Assembly: GCA_964489705.1 (NCBI GenBank)
Contig: CAZAZQ010000006.1
Span: forward strand, 62,001-126,000
Length of the DNA stretch: 64,000 nucleotides
Direction of reading: 5' to 3'
Source: CAZAZQ01 sp964489705
Lineage (GTDB): Bacteria > Zixibacteria > MSB-5A5 > GN15 > FEB-12
The position numbers and the translations under genes were made by a program. Under the pieces are notes generated by a model that was not told the DNA's origin, did no database searches, and worked only from the letters and a program-made list of their open reading frames with translations. Numbering within the stretch: position 1 is the first letter of the stretch; each line of letters starts with the position of its first letter. Positions 17,626 through 25,752 of the stretch are shown piece by piece.

Positions 17626-17655
17626 AGGCAGGTCGTCAAAGTGACCTGCCTTTTT
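17626..17655 (+). terminator. Rho-independent terminator
   Basis: AGGCAGGTC (17626-17634) and GACCTGCCT (17643-17651) form a perfect stem with an 8-base loop and a run of five T. It follows the cyclodeaminase-family gene. Confidence 0.9.
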
Positions 17656-17746
17656 CATATTTTTATGGGATTCGTCCGCCGTTTTTGAAGAAAAATCGGC
17701 TTCCCCGGGGGAAAACGGCAAATAAAGGGAGAAAAACCGATATTAC

Positions 17747-17776
17747 TTGAATTCTTAGTCGATATCCCATTATTAT
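17747..17776 (+). promoter_or_regulatory. Candidate promoter of glmM-glmS
   Basis: TTGAAT (17747-17752) and TATTAT (17771-17776) are 18 bases apart. Transcription would start near 17783, so the ATG at 17829 would have a leader of about 45 bases. A GATAAT...ATTATC inverted repeat (17783-17800) covers the likely start site. Confidence 0.55.
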
Positions 17777-17828
17777 CCCTCGGATAATGAAATTATTATC
17801 AAATCTGTTCGATATAGAAGATATAATT

Positions 17829-19187
17829 ATGGCTCAAAAGACGTTAGTAACATCAACTTCGGGGATTCGGGGTATTATCGGAACCGGCTTGACCCCACAA
17901 CTGGCGCTCGACTACGCTGCCGCTTTCGGTACTATGCTGAAAAAAGGAAAGGTCGTCGTCGGGCGAGACAGCAGACCGTCGGGTGAGATGATTAACCGGA
18001 CGGTTATTGCCGGACTGACGGCGGTCGGCATGGACGTGGTCGACATCGGCATCGTCCCAACCCCGACGGTAGAAATCGCCGTCAAAAAGCTCAAAGCGGT
18101 GGGGGGAATTTGCGTCACCGCTTCCCATAATCCGGCGCAGTGGAATGCGCTGAAATTCTTCAATGAAAAAGGGGAATTTATTACTCCCGCTCAGTACAAG
18201 CGGCTGGACAATCTCTTCCGCTCCAAGAAATTCTCCTTCAAGCCTTACGCCAAACTGGGGAGAGTACAACTTCAGACCAGGTGGGTAGAAGAACACGTCA
18301 AACAAGCCCTGGCAGTAAAAACCGTCAACCGGGCAGCCATCAAGAGACGGAAATTCACGGCGGTTGTCGATGCCGTCAACGGCGCCGGCTCGGAAGCGCT
18401 GCCGTTGCTTTTGAAGAAACTTGGCGTTAACGTTATCGAACTCAATTGTGAGGGAAACGGAAACTTTGTCCATGAGCCGGAGCCGGTACCGAAAAATCTC
18501 ACCCAGCTTTGCCGTGCCGTCAAACGGCATCATGCCGATCTGGGGCTGGCGTGTGACCCCGACGCCGACCGGCTTGCCTTAGTTGACGAAACGGGGTGTC
18601 CTGTCGGCGAAGAGCTGACTTTGGCGATAGCGGTAAAAGAAGTGCTCAAGAAAGCCAAGGGCGCAACGGTCATCAATTTGTCGACCTCGAACGTGACGGC
18701 TGACCTTGCCCGTTCGATGGGTTCGAAGGTTTACTATTCCAAAGTCGGCGAAGCCAACGTCGTGCAGGCAATGCGCACCAGAAAAGCGGTCATCGGCGGA
18801 GAAGGCAATGGAGGAGTCATTTATCCGAAATTCCACGCCGGGCGGGATTCGTTGATAGCCGCCGCCTTGGTTTTGAGTTGCCTGGCGGAGGAGAAAACCT
18901 CGCTTTCAAGACTTGTGGAAACTTTCCCGAAATATTATATTATAAAATCAAAAGCGGTCCTTCCTCATAACTTTTCTGTTCGCTTACGACGGTTTGAAAA
19001 GGAAGCTACGAAGTTGTTGGGAAGAACGAAAATCGACAGGCGTGACGGCTTGCGTTTTGACTTTCTCCATGGTTGGGTACAAATTCGTTCCTCGAACACC
19101 GAACCGATTTTCCGGCTCATTGTCGAAACGGATGACCCGGCTCTGACCAAGCGCCTGTCCCAAGAAGTAATGAGATTTTTCACCTGA
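17829..19187 (+). CDS. glmM: Phosphoglucosamine mutase-type phosphohexomutase
   Basis: This 452-residue alpha-D-phosphohexomutase has the active serine in TASHNP (near residue 90), the metal-binding DPDADR loop (near 245) and the sugar-binding EGNGG and RSSNTEP loops. The family covers phosphoglucosamine and phosphomannomutases, and sequence alone does not separate them; adjacency to glmS, 15 bases downstream, points strongly to GlmM. It would convert glucosamine-6-phosphate to glucosamine-1-phosphate for UDP-GlcNAc synthesis. The ATG at 17829 is used because the upstream in-frame ATG at 17787 lies almost at the predicted transcription start and adds residues the family lacks. The TSTSGIRG start is characteristic. 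Confidence 0.88.
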   Translation: MAQKTLVTSTSGIRGIIGTGLTPQLALDYAAAFGTMLKKGKVVVGRDSRPSGEMINRTVIAGLTAVGMDVVDIGIVPTPTVEIAVKKLKAVGGICVTASHNPAQWNALKFFNEKGEFITPAQYKRLDNLFRSKKFSFKPYAKLGRVQLQTRWVEEHVKQALAVKTVNRAAIKRRKFTAVVDAVNGAGSEALPLLLKKLGVNVIELNCEGNGNFVHEPEPVPKNLTQLCRAVKRHHADLGLACDPDADRLALVDETGCPVGEELTLAIAVKEVLKKAKGATVINLSTSNVTADLARSMGSKVYYSKVGEANVVQAMRTRKAVIGGEGNGGVIYPKFHAGRDSLIAAALVLSCLAEEKTSLSRLVETFPKYYIIKSKAVLPHNFSVRLRRFEKEATKLLGRTKIDRRDGLRFDFLHGWVQIRSSNTEPIFRLIVETDDPALTKRLSQEVMRFFT

Positions 19188-19202
19188 TTGAAGGGCACGG
19201 AT

Positions 19203-21029
19203 ATGTGTGGAATTGTCGGTTACATTGGTTCTCGAAACGCCAAGCCTATCCTTCTGAAGGGACTCAAACGGCTCGAATATCGCGGCTATGATTCCGCCGG
19301 TATCGCCTTGTTGACCGAAGGGGGCTTGATGGTCGCCAAGTCGGCGGGGAAAATCGCCCGCTTGGAAGAAACGCTCGGGAATCAAGAATACGACTGCACT
19401 CACGGTATCGCCCACACCCGCTGGGCGACGCATGGGGAACCGACGCAGCTCAATGCGCACCCTCACACCGACGAGATGGGGGAAATCGCTCTCGTCCATA
19501 ACGGCATCATTGAAAATTTCCGCACCTTGCGCGAATTCTTGGCTCGGCAAGGGTTTACCATTCGCACGGAAACGGATACCGAAATCCTCGTTCACCTCAT
19601 CCGCTTTAATTACCACGGTTCCCTCACCGAAGCGGTTCGTCACGCCTTGACCCAGGTCGAAGGAACCTACGGCATCGCGGTCATTTCTTCTCTGCATCCG
19701 GGGGTCATCGTCGCCGCTCGGATGGGCTCACCGTTGGTCATCGGCGATGGGGACGGAGAAAACTTCGTCGCTTCCGACGTTTCGGCAATGCTGGAGTATA
19801 CCAACCGGGTAGTCTATCTTGAGGATGGGGAAATCGCCACCATCACCGCAGACAACTATAGCATTACCACGATTCAAAACGTTAAAATCACCCCCCAAAT
19901 ACAGGAAGTGAGTTGGACCCTCGACATGATTGAAAAAGAAGGGTACGACCACTTCATGCTGAAGGAAATCCATGAGCAGTCGACCACCCTCCGCAATGCC
20001 TATCGCGGCAGACTCAACTACGAAGAAGGTATCCCGCGCTTAGGCGGGTTGAACCTGCAATACGACGAGCTGCGGGAAATAAAGAGGGTGCTCATCACCG
20101 CCTGTGGGACGTCGTGGCACGCCGGACTTATCGGCGAGTATATTATCGAAGAGCTCTCCCGGATTCCGGTGGAGGTGGAGTACGCTTCCGAATTTCGCTA
20201 CCGTTCTCCCATTTTTTCCGACGACACTATTCTATTCGCCATCAGCCAATCGGGAGAAACGGCTGACACCTTGGCGGCGATGCGGGAAGCGAAGAAACAC
20301 GGTATTACCACCCTCGGGTTGGTCAACGTGGTTGGCTCGACAATTGCCCGGGAAACGGACGGCGGGGTGTATATCCACGCCGGTCCGGAAATCGGGGTGG
20401 CATCGACCAAAGCGTTCACCTCCCAAGTAATGGTGCTGTCCCTCATCGCTGTTCTCCTGGCGCGGATGCGTCAGATGTCGGTACAGCAGGGGCAGGAAAT
20501 TTTGGATTACATCCAGAAGATACCCGACCAAGTCGACCTCATTCTCAAACATGGCGACCAAATCAAAGAAATCGCCGCCCAGTATTACCAAGCCAACAAT
20601 TTCTTGTACTTAGGCAGGGGCATTAACTTCCCGGTTGCTTTGGAGGGAGCTCTCAAACTCAAGGAAATCTCCTACATCCATGCCGAAGGATATCCGGCCG
20701 CGGAGATGAAACACGGACCCATTGCGTTGATTGACGAAAACATGCCCGTGGTGGTCATTGCTCTGAAAGATCCGGTGTACGATAAAGTTATGTCGAATAT
20801 CGCCGAAGTACGAGCCCGCAATGGGCGGGTTATCGCCATCGCCACCGAAGGGGACACGGAAATTGCTGAGCGGGTCAATCATGTTATTTACATCCCGCAA
20901 ACCTACCGGCTGTTGACGCCGTTGCTTTCGATTATTCCGTTGCAACTGTTGGCGTATCATATCGCCGTCATGCGCGGCTGCCCGGTTGACCAACCCCGCA
21001 ACTTGGCAAAGTCCGTAACGGTGGAATAA
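19203..21029 (+). CDS. glmS: Glutamine-fructose-6-phosphate aminotransferase
   Basis: GlmS uses glutamine to turn fructose-6-phosphate into glucosamine-6-phosphate. The 608 residues begin MCGIVGYIG, with the catalytic N-terminal cysteine exposed after removal of Met. That fixes the ATG at 19203 rather than the upstream in-frame TTG at 19188. HTRWATHGEPTQLNAHPH is the glutamine-amidotransferase region. The C-terminal half has two SIS domains with ACGTSWHAG, SQSGETADTLAA and the family ending NLAKSVTVE. AAGGG precedes the start. The gene follows glmM by 15 bases, so there is no room for a glmS ribozyme leader. Confidence 0.97.
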   Translation: MCGIVGYIGSRNAKPILLKGLKRLEYRGYDSAGIALLTEGGLMVAKSAGKIARLEETLGNQEYDCTHGIAHTRWATHGEPTQLNAHPHTDEMGEIALVHNGIIENFRTLREFLARQGFTIRTETDTEILVHLIRFNYHGSLTEAVRHALTQVEGTYGIAVISSLHPGVIVAARMGSPLVIGDGDGENFVASDVSAMLEYTNRVVYLEDGEIATITADNYSITTIQNVKITPQIQEVSWTLDMIEKEGYDHFMLKEIHEQSTTLRNAYRGRLNYEEGIPRLGGLNLQYDELREIKRVLITACGTSWHAGLIGEYIIEELSRIPVEVEYASEFRYRSPIFSDDTILFAISQSGETADTLAAMREAKKHGITTLGLVNVVGSTIARETDGGVYIHAGPEIGVASTKAFTSQVMVLSLIAVLLARMRQMSVQQGQEILDYIQKIPDQVDLILKHGDQIKEIAAQYYQANNFLYLGRGINFPVALEGALKLKEISYIHAEGYPAAEMKHGPIALIDENMPVVVIALKDPVYDKVMSNIAEVRARNGRVIAIATEGDTEIAERVNHVIYIPQTYRLLTPLLSIIPLQLLAYHIAVMRGCPVDQPRNLAKSVTVE

Positions 21030-21066
21030 GAAAAGAATCTTTTCCCCTTCTGGTTAGCCCTTATAT

Positions 21067-21102
21067 AAAAAACCCTGGCTGCTCAACGCAGCCAGGGTTT
21101 TT
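21067..21102. terminator. Bidirectional terminator between glmS and the protease
   Basis: AACCCTGGCTGC (21071-21082) pairs perfectly with GCAGCCAGGGTT (21088-21099) around TCAAC, with extra A/T on both sides. It lies between the convergent glmS and S8 protease genes and can stop transcription both ways. Confidence 0.93.
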
Positions 21103-21127
21103 CCGTTCGAAAATGAAATGGACGTGA

Positions 21128-24100
21128 TTACTTCAGAAGCAACATCTTCTTCGTTTCTACGCCATACGACGTCGTCAGCCGATAGAAGTAGATACCGGAA
21201 GCTTGCCCGGAAGCGTTCCAGGTCACGGTGTACCTACCGGCTTCGCGGTACTCGTTCACCAAGACGCTCACCTGCTGACCCAAGACATTGTAAATCTCAA
21301 GGGTCACATGGGAAGCACTCGGAAGACTGAACTCGATATCCGTGGTCGGATTGAACGGATTGGGATAGTTCTGCTCGAGGCTGAACTTATCCGGCAGAGC
21401 CTCCAGAATCTGCGTGCCGCGGGTGGAGCTTCCGGAAACACCGGAACCACGAAATTCCACTTCGTCGATATAGACATCATCCCAGTTACTGCTGGCGTCA
21501 CACATAAAGCGGAGCTTGGCATTGGTCGGGAAGTTGTAATCGGCATCGGAAAGGGTGATAATGACGTTATAGAAATAACCATTATAGAAGTCGATGCCCT
21601 CAGCAAACGTCGCGACAGTTTGCCACGTGGAGCCATCATAATACTGCACCCAGAAGTCCTCGGAAGAGTTATCCATACTGATAGCAACAAACCAAAATTC
21701 TATTTCCAGAGTGCTATACCCGGTCACGTCGTGGCCCACCGTATGGTAGAACGAAGAGGACACACCGCTGTTGTCCTGTATATCAGCGGCATTGCTGCCC
21801 TGATGGGCGTAGGTTCCGCCAGTATACAATTTACAATCGGCTCCACCGTCGGTGTAATTTCCCCAACCGCCTTCGAAATCATCATAAGTTATAACGGTCC
21901 AGCTGCCGGGCTCCGTGACGGTGATGTAATCCGTCTTGGTTTCGGTGTCACTGCCGTAGGCATTGGTCGCCGTAAGGGTAACGGTGTAAGTTCCGGCCAC
22001 ACTATAGGTATGGGTGGGGTTTTGCTCGGTAGAGGTGCCGCCGTCACCAAAATCCCAACTCCAACTGGTCGGATTCCCGCTGGAATTGTCGGTAAAGGTA
22101 ACCGCCAACGGCGCTACTCCTGAGGTCGGAGAAGCCGAGAAGTCCGCCACCGGCGGCGCCTCGTTGGAGGTTACGCTGATATCATCGAAGGCAAAGCCGT
22201 CATAAGCGGTGGTGTAGTTATCGTACTGTTGGAACTTGATGACGAAGGTGCCGGTCAAGCTCAAGCCAGCCGAAGCGGCGAGCTGGTCAACGTCGAGCAG
22301 GAATTCCACCCAGGTGTTGTTGGTATAATCACCGCCGTTGAGATCCTGCACCTTGACGAAGGTGTTGCCGCCGTCATCGGAGAAGTAGATGCCGTCCTCG
22401 GCATGCGTCTCGTCGCCGAATTCCTTCCACCAGAAGTTCAGGTCGACATCGGTCTTACCGGACAAGTTCAAATGCAACCATGCTTCCGTCAAGCTGTAAT
22501 CACTGCCGTCGACCGCATCATACATAAGCAGATGGTACGAACCGGAATGCGGACCGTCAGCCGAGCTGACTTCCACAACCCCTTCGTTGGTCACTTGCGT
22601 CGTCCAATACTGGTCGAGGGCACCGCTTTCGAAACCGGTGGAATACGGCAGGGAGGCGTAATTGCCGGTCGGTTCCGTCACGGTAATGTAATCAACTTTG
22701 GTCGCCGTATCGGTGCCGCAGGAGTTGGTCGCTATCAACGTCACGGTATACGTACCGGCGGTATTGTAGGTGTAGCTTGGGTTTTGAGCGGTGGAGGTAC
22801 CGCCGTCACCGAAATCCCAGCTCCAACTGGTGGCACCGGTCGAGGCATCGGTAAAGTTAACGGTGAGAGGAGCATCACCGGAAGTGGGGCTGCCGTTGAA
22901 ATCCGCCACCGGCGGCGTGCACGTTACGGTGATATAATCCACTTTTGTTTCCGTGTCCGAGCCGCAGGAATTGGTTGCGGTCAGAGTGACGGTGTAGGTT
23001 CCCGCCGTGTTATAGGTATAGGTGGGGTTCTGAGCGGTGGACGTGCCGCCATCACCGAAATCCCAGCTCCAACTGGTGGCATCCGTCGACGCATCGGTAA
23101 AGGTAACCGTCAACGGCACTTCTCCCGAGGTCGGGCTGCCGCTGAATGCCGCTACCGGGACATCACTGACCGTAATGTAGCCGGTCTTCGTTTCGGTATC
23201 GCTACCGTACTCGTTCGTCGCCGTCAGAGTGACGGTATAGGTTCCGGCAGCAGTGTACGTGTGCGACGGATTCTGCAACGTCGAGGTACCGCCGTCACCG
23301 AAATCCCAGCTCCAACTAGTGGGGCTATTGGTAGACTGGTCAGTGAAATTCACCGTCAAGGAAACGCATCCCGACGTCGGGCTGCCGGTGAAGTTAGCTA
23401 CCGGTGCCGCTCCGCCGCCGGCGACAGCGTTCACGGAAGCATAGGCATCCACCAAACCGTAGCCGTAGTACTGATCCCAACCAGCCGCTCCCAGGTCATG
23501 AGCGTTGTCGACCAAGTAACTGCGCACCTGATCGGGAGTCAACGAACCGCCGCCGCCCGCCTTGGCGAGAATCAACGCCGCAACGCCCGCCACGTGCGGG
23601 GAAGCCATGGAGGTTCCTTGGTAAAAGTAATACCCGAACGTCGTGTAGTCCGGCGGGTCAAACGTCTGTTGCAAAACGCCGTCGCTGTAGCCGTCACCGT
23701 TCTGGTCGACATTGATATCTCCCCCGGGGGCACAGATGTCAATCTCGCTCCCGTAGCAGGAATAGTAAGAAAGAGTACTGTCGAAGCGCACCGCCGAAAC
23801 GGAAATACACTGCGTATACGACGCCGGATACTGCGGAGTGCTGGTGCCGGCGTTCCCCGCCGCACATACGATAGTCACCCCCTTGTTGTAGGCGTAAATC
23901 ACCGCATCTTCAAGAGTCGTCGAGGGGGTGGAGGAACCGAGACTCATGTTGATAACGTGGGCACCGTTGTCGGCGGCGTAGTAAATCCCGTCGGCAATGT
24001 CACTGACGTAGCCGCTGCCGCTGGCATCGAGTACCTTCACCGGCATAATCGAGCAGTTAAACGCCACCCCGGTCACGCCGAGGTTGTTGTTGGTCGTTTG

Positions 24101-24721
24101 AGCCACCGTCCCGGCGACGTGGGTGCCGTGACCGTTGTCGTCATTCGGGTGGGTGTCGTTATTGACGAAGTCATAGCCCGGCACGAAGTTGGTTCCTGCC
24201 AAATCCGGCGCCAAGCCGTAGACATCGTAGTCTTCGTACGCCACTCCGCAGTCGATGACCGCCACGACTACCCCCGAACCGGTCGAAAGATCCCACGCTT
24301 GCTCCATGTTAATCATGGGCATATGCCATTGATAGGAATAGTAAGTATCGTTCGGTACCATGAGCGCCTTATAAACATAGTTAGGCTCGGCATACTCGAC
24401 ATTCGGATCGGCTCGGAAAAGTTCCACCATCTCCTCGACGGTTTTCGAGGGAGGGATTTTCACCCGCTTGAAACCGCCTCGCTGACTGGTCGCCACTTCG
24501 GTACAGCCGTACTTCTCAAAAATAGACGCCGCCATCGAGGCGCTGACCTTCGCTTTGTACTTTACAATAATCTCTCCGCCGGCAAAGTCTCCCTTACTCT
24601 CTCCCAGAAACGTCTTTTTTACTTTGAAATCCGGAGCGCCAAAGGCAAGAGAGGCACTAAAAAGAAACACCAGCGCCATTACCAGGCTTAACATTGCCCG
24701 GAAGGTTACATTTTTTCTCAT
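21128..24721 (-). CDS. Secreted S8 subtilisin-like protease with PKD domains and T9SS-type sorting domain
   Basis: The product of about 1197 residues has a signal peptide (LSLVMALVFLFSASLAFGA), an inhibitor-like pro-region (ending VEYAEPNYVYKA) and an S8 catalytic domain. Asp158 (VAVIDCG), His202 (NGHGTHVAG) and Ser371 (GTSMASPHV), numbered from the first of two ATG codons, form the triad. Three tandem PKD domains follow (each with WSWDFGDGGTST), then a beta-rich domain, a fourth PKD domain and a further beta-rich domain. The last 85 residues are a type IX secretion sorting domain (SLEQNYPNPFNP, then GIYFYRL). The second adjacent ATG is used because AGGAGG is at its best distance. The PKD repeats are close at the DNA level too, indicating recent duplication. 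It is probably a surface or exported protein-degrading enzyme. Confidence 0.93.
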   Translation of the reverse strand: MRKNVTFRAMLSLVMALVFLFSASLAFGAPDFKVKKTFLGESKGDFAGGEIIVKYKAKVSASMAASIFEKYGCTEVATSQRGGFKRVKIPPSKTVEEMVELFRADPNVEYAEPNYVYKALMVPNDTYYSYQWHMPMINMEQAWDLSTGSGVVVAVIDCGVAYEDYDVYGLAPDLAGTNFVPGYDFVNNDTHPNDDNGHGTHVAGTVAQTTNNNLGVTGVAFNCSIMPVKVLDASGSGYVSDIADGIYYAADNGAHVINMSLGSSTPSTTLEDAVIYAYNKGVTIVCAAGNAGTSTPQYPASYTQCISVSAVRFDSTLSYYSCYGSEIDICAPGGDINVDQNGDGYSDGVLQQTFDPPDYTTFGYYFYQGTSMASPHVAGVAALILAKAGGGGSLTPDQVRSYLVDNAHDLGAAGWDQYYGYGLVDAYASVNAVAGGGAAPVANFTGSPTSGCVSLTVNFTDQSTNSPTSWSWDFGDGGTSTLQNPSHTYTAAGTYTVTLTATNEYGSDTETKTGYITVSDVPVAAFSGSPTSGEVPLTVTFTDASTDATSWSWDFGDGGTSTAQNPTYTYNTAGTYTVTLTATNSCGSDTETKVDYITVTCTPPVADFNGSPTSGDAPLTVNFTDASTGATSWSWDFGDGGTSTAQNPSYTYNTAGTYTVTLIATNSCGTDTATKVDYITVTEPTGNYASLPYSTGFESGALDQYWTTQVTNEGVVEVSSADGPHSGSYHLLMYDAVDGSDYSLTEAWLHLNLSGKTDVDLNFWWKEFGDETHAEDGIYFSDDGGNTFVKVQDLNGGDYTNNTWVEFLLDVDQLAASAGLSLTGTFVIKFQQYDNYTTAYDGFAFDDISVTSNEAPPVADFSASPTSGVAPLAVTFTDNSSGNPTSWSWDFGDGGTSTEQNPTHTYSVAGTYTVTLTATNAYGSDTETKTDYITVTEPGSWTVITYDDFEGGWGNYTDGGADCKLYTGGTYAHQGSNAADIQDNSGVSSSFYHTVGHDVTGYSTLEIEFWFVAISMDNSSEDFWVQYYDGSTWQTVATFAEGIDFYNGYFYNVIITLSDADYNFPTNAKLRFMCDASSNWDDVYIDEVEFRGSGVSGSSTRGTQILEALPDKFSLEQNYPNPFNPTTDIEFSLPSASHVTLEIYNVLGQQVSVLVNEYREAGRYTVTWNASGQASGIYFYRLTTSYGVETKKMLLLK

Positions 24722-25127
24722 CATTCCTCCTGATTGATTGTGAAGTTGTTATTCCTTACGGAAAAAGGTTATATCTTTTTGCTCTTTTTATCACCTCCTT
24801 TTGTTTTTGTGTGGATTAGCGTATCTATTTATAGACAACTCCCCTTTATAGTTTTGAAAAAGAACCACCTTCCGCCTTCTGACAGATTGAAGGTAACAAC
24901 AATGAGAATGAATAAATGAGATTCTTTCGTGAACGCTATCCCTTGCCTGCCCAGAGAGAGCTTTTGCACCGAATGTAAGCACCTGATACGCACGATAACA
25001 TGAATATGATACCCTCATGTCAACTCGTGTCAAGTGTTTTTTGACTTATTCACTCTCTATCGACCGGGCAAGAAAATATTCCGCTAAACCGCACCAGGAG
25101 TAGATACCACACGACACAGTCAAAACA
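24722..25127. other. Long leader or intergenic region upstream of the protease
   Basis: No gene is visible in these 406 bases. A minus-strand promoter lies at 25006-25033, giving the protease mRNA a 5' leader of about 275 bases. I see no recognisable riboswitch in it. The leader could hold a regulatory structure; I could not define one. Confidence 0.45.
25006..25033 (-). promoter_or_regulatory. Candidate promoter of the S8 protease
   Basis: On the minus strand TTGACA (25033-25028) and TATCAT (25011-25006) are 16 bases apart. A second TTGACA (25023-25018) repeats the box ten bases on. The promoter points to the protease and lies about 450 bases before neither of its neighbours on the plus strand. 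Confidence 0.55.
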
Positions 25128-25574
25128 TCAAAACTCCCCCGGAAACTCTTTTCGGAAAGGATCAACAATAACCGTTCGCTTTCCCTGAAAGGCAAGGGGA
25201 CGAATTTTTACGTACGCATTGTCGCGCCATGCTTGGTCGACATCACGAGTGGTATGAGTTCCGCCTGCGGCACCAATCTGAAAATAGCGATCAAGACAGA
25301 TAACGACATGGGTAGCGTGTCCTGAGACATCCAAGGTAAAAAGCAAGGTGCCTTCATACGGCGCATCGACGAATTTGGAAATGAACAGACGCATCAAACC
25401 GTTGGCGGTGTAATCCTGATGTTCCTCGAGGATACCCGCAGATTTCAAGCACTCGATAACAAAGCCGGAGCAGTCGAACCCTGACGGATCATCCCCGCCC
25501 CAAATATACGGCGTACCCAAATACGCCAAAGCCGTTTTCAAAAACCATTTTCGCGCCGATTCTATTTGGTTCAT
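25128..25574 (-). CDS. NlpC/P60 family cysteine peptidase
   Basis: The 148-residue protein is a single NlpC/P60 (C40) domain. The catalytic cysteine is in DCSGFV (near residue 35) and the histidine is in the GHATHVVICLD segment (near 87), with YIWGGDDPSGF before the cysteine. Members cut peptidoglycan peptides or related amide bonds. There is no signal peptide and no cell-wall binding domain, which is unusual for a secreted hydrolase, so it may act in the cytoplasm or on a phage-like substrate. No phage genes are near. The ribosome site is weak. It is minus-strand, upstream of the protease but separated by a promoter. Confidence 0.85.
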   Translation of the reverse strand: MNQIESARKWFLKTALAYLGTPYIWGGDDPSGFDCSGFVIECLKSAGILEEHQDYTANGLMRLFISKFVDAPYEGTLLFTLDVSGHATHVVICLDRYFQIGAAGGTHTTRDVDQAWRDNAYVKIRPLAFQGKRTVIVDPFRKEFPGEF

Positions 25575-25671
25575 ACTGAGGAGTCCAAGGAAGTTTTTAC
25601 CACAAGGTGTAAGCGGATTTTGCCTTCGTCCCGCAACTTTTGCGACCTGCTCAAGGGAGCCAAAATCTTCC

Positions 25672-25699
25672 TTGTAAAAAAAGCAAAATTCCCTATATT
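25672..25699 (+). promoter_or_regulatory. Candidate promoter of the BNR-dockerin gene
   Basis: TTGTAA (25672-25677) and TATATT (25694-25699) are 16 bases apart. Transcription would start about 47 bases before the ATG at 25753, which has AAGGAG ahead of it. Confidence 0.5.
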
Positions 25700-25752
25700 A
25701 GGTACGGATAAAGTTCAAGTCATATATACTTTACTTCTAAGGAGAAAACACC

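Noticed and set aside
19188..19202. glmS ribozyme or earlier start for glmS
   Set aside because: Only 15 bases separate glmM and glmS, and the catalytic cysteine must be residue 2, which fixes the ATG at 19203.
22229..24691. Long plus-strand frame opposite the S8 protease
   Set aside because: It is the antisense of repeated PKD coding sequence; long shadow frames arise there from codon bias, and the minus-strand gene explains the region.
25128..25574. Prophage remnant around the NlpC/P60 gene
   Set aside because: No phage structural, integrase or lysis gene is near; the lack of a signal peptide is the only hint.
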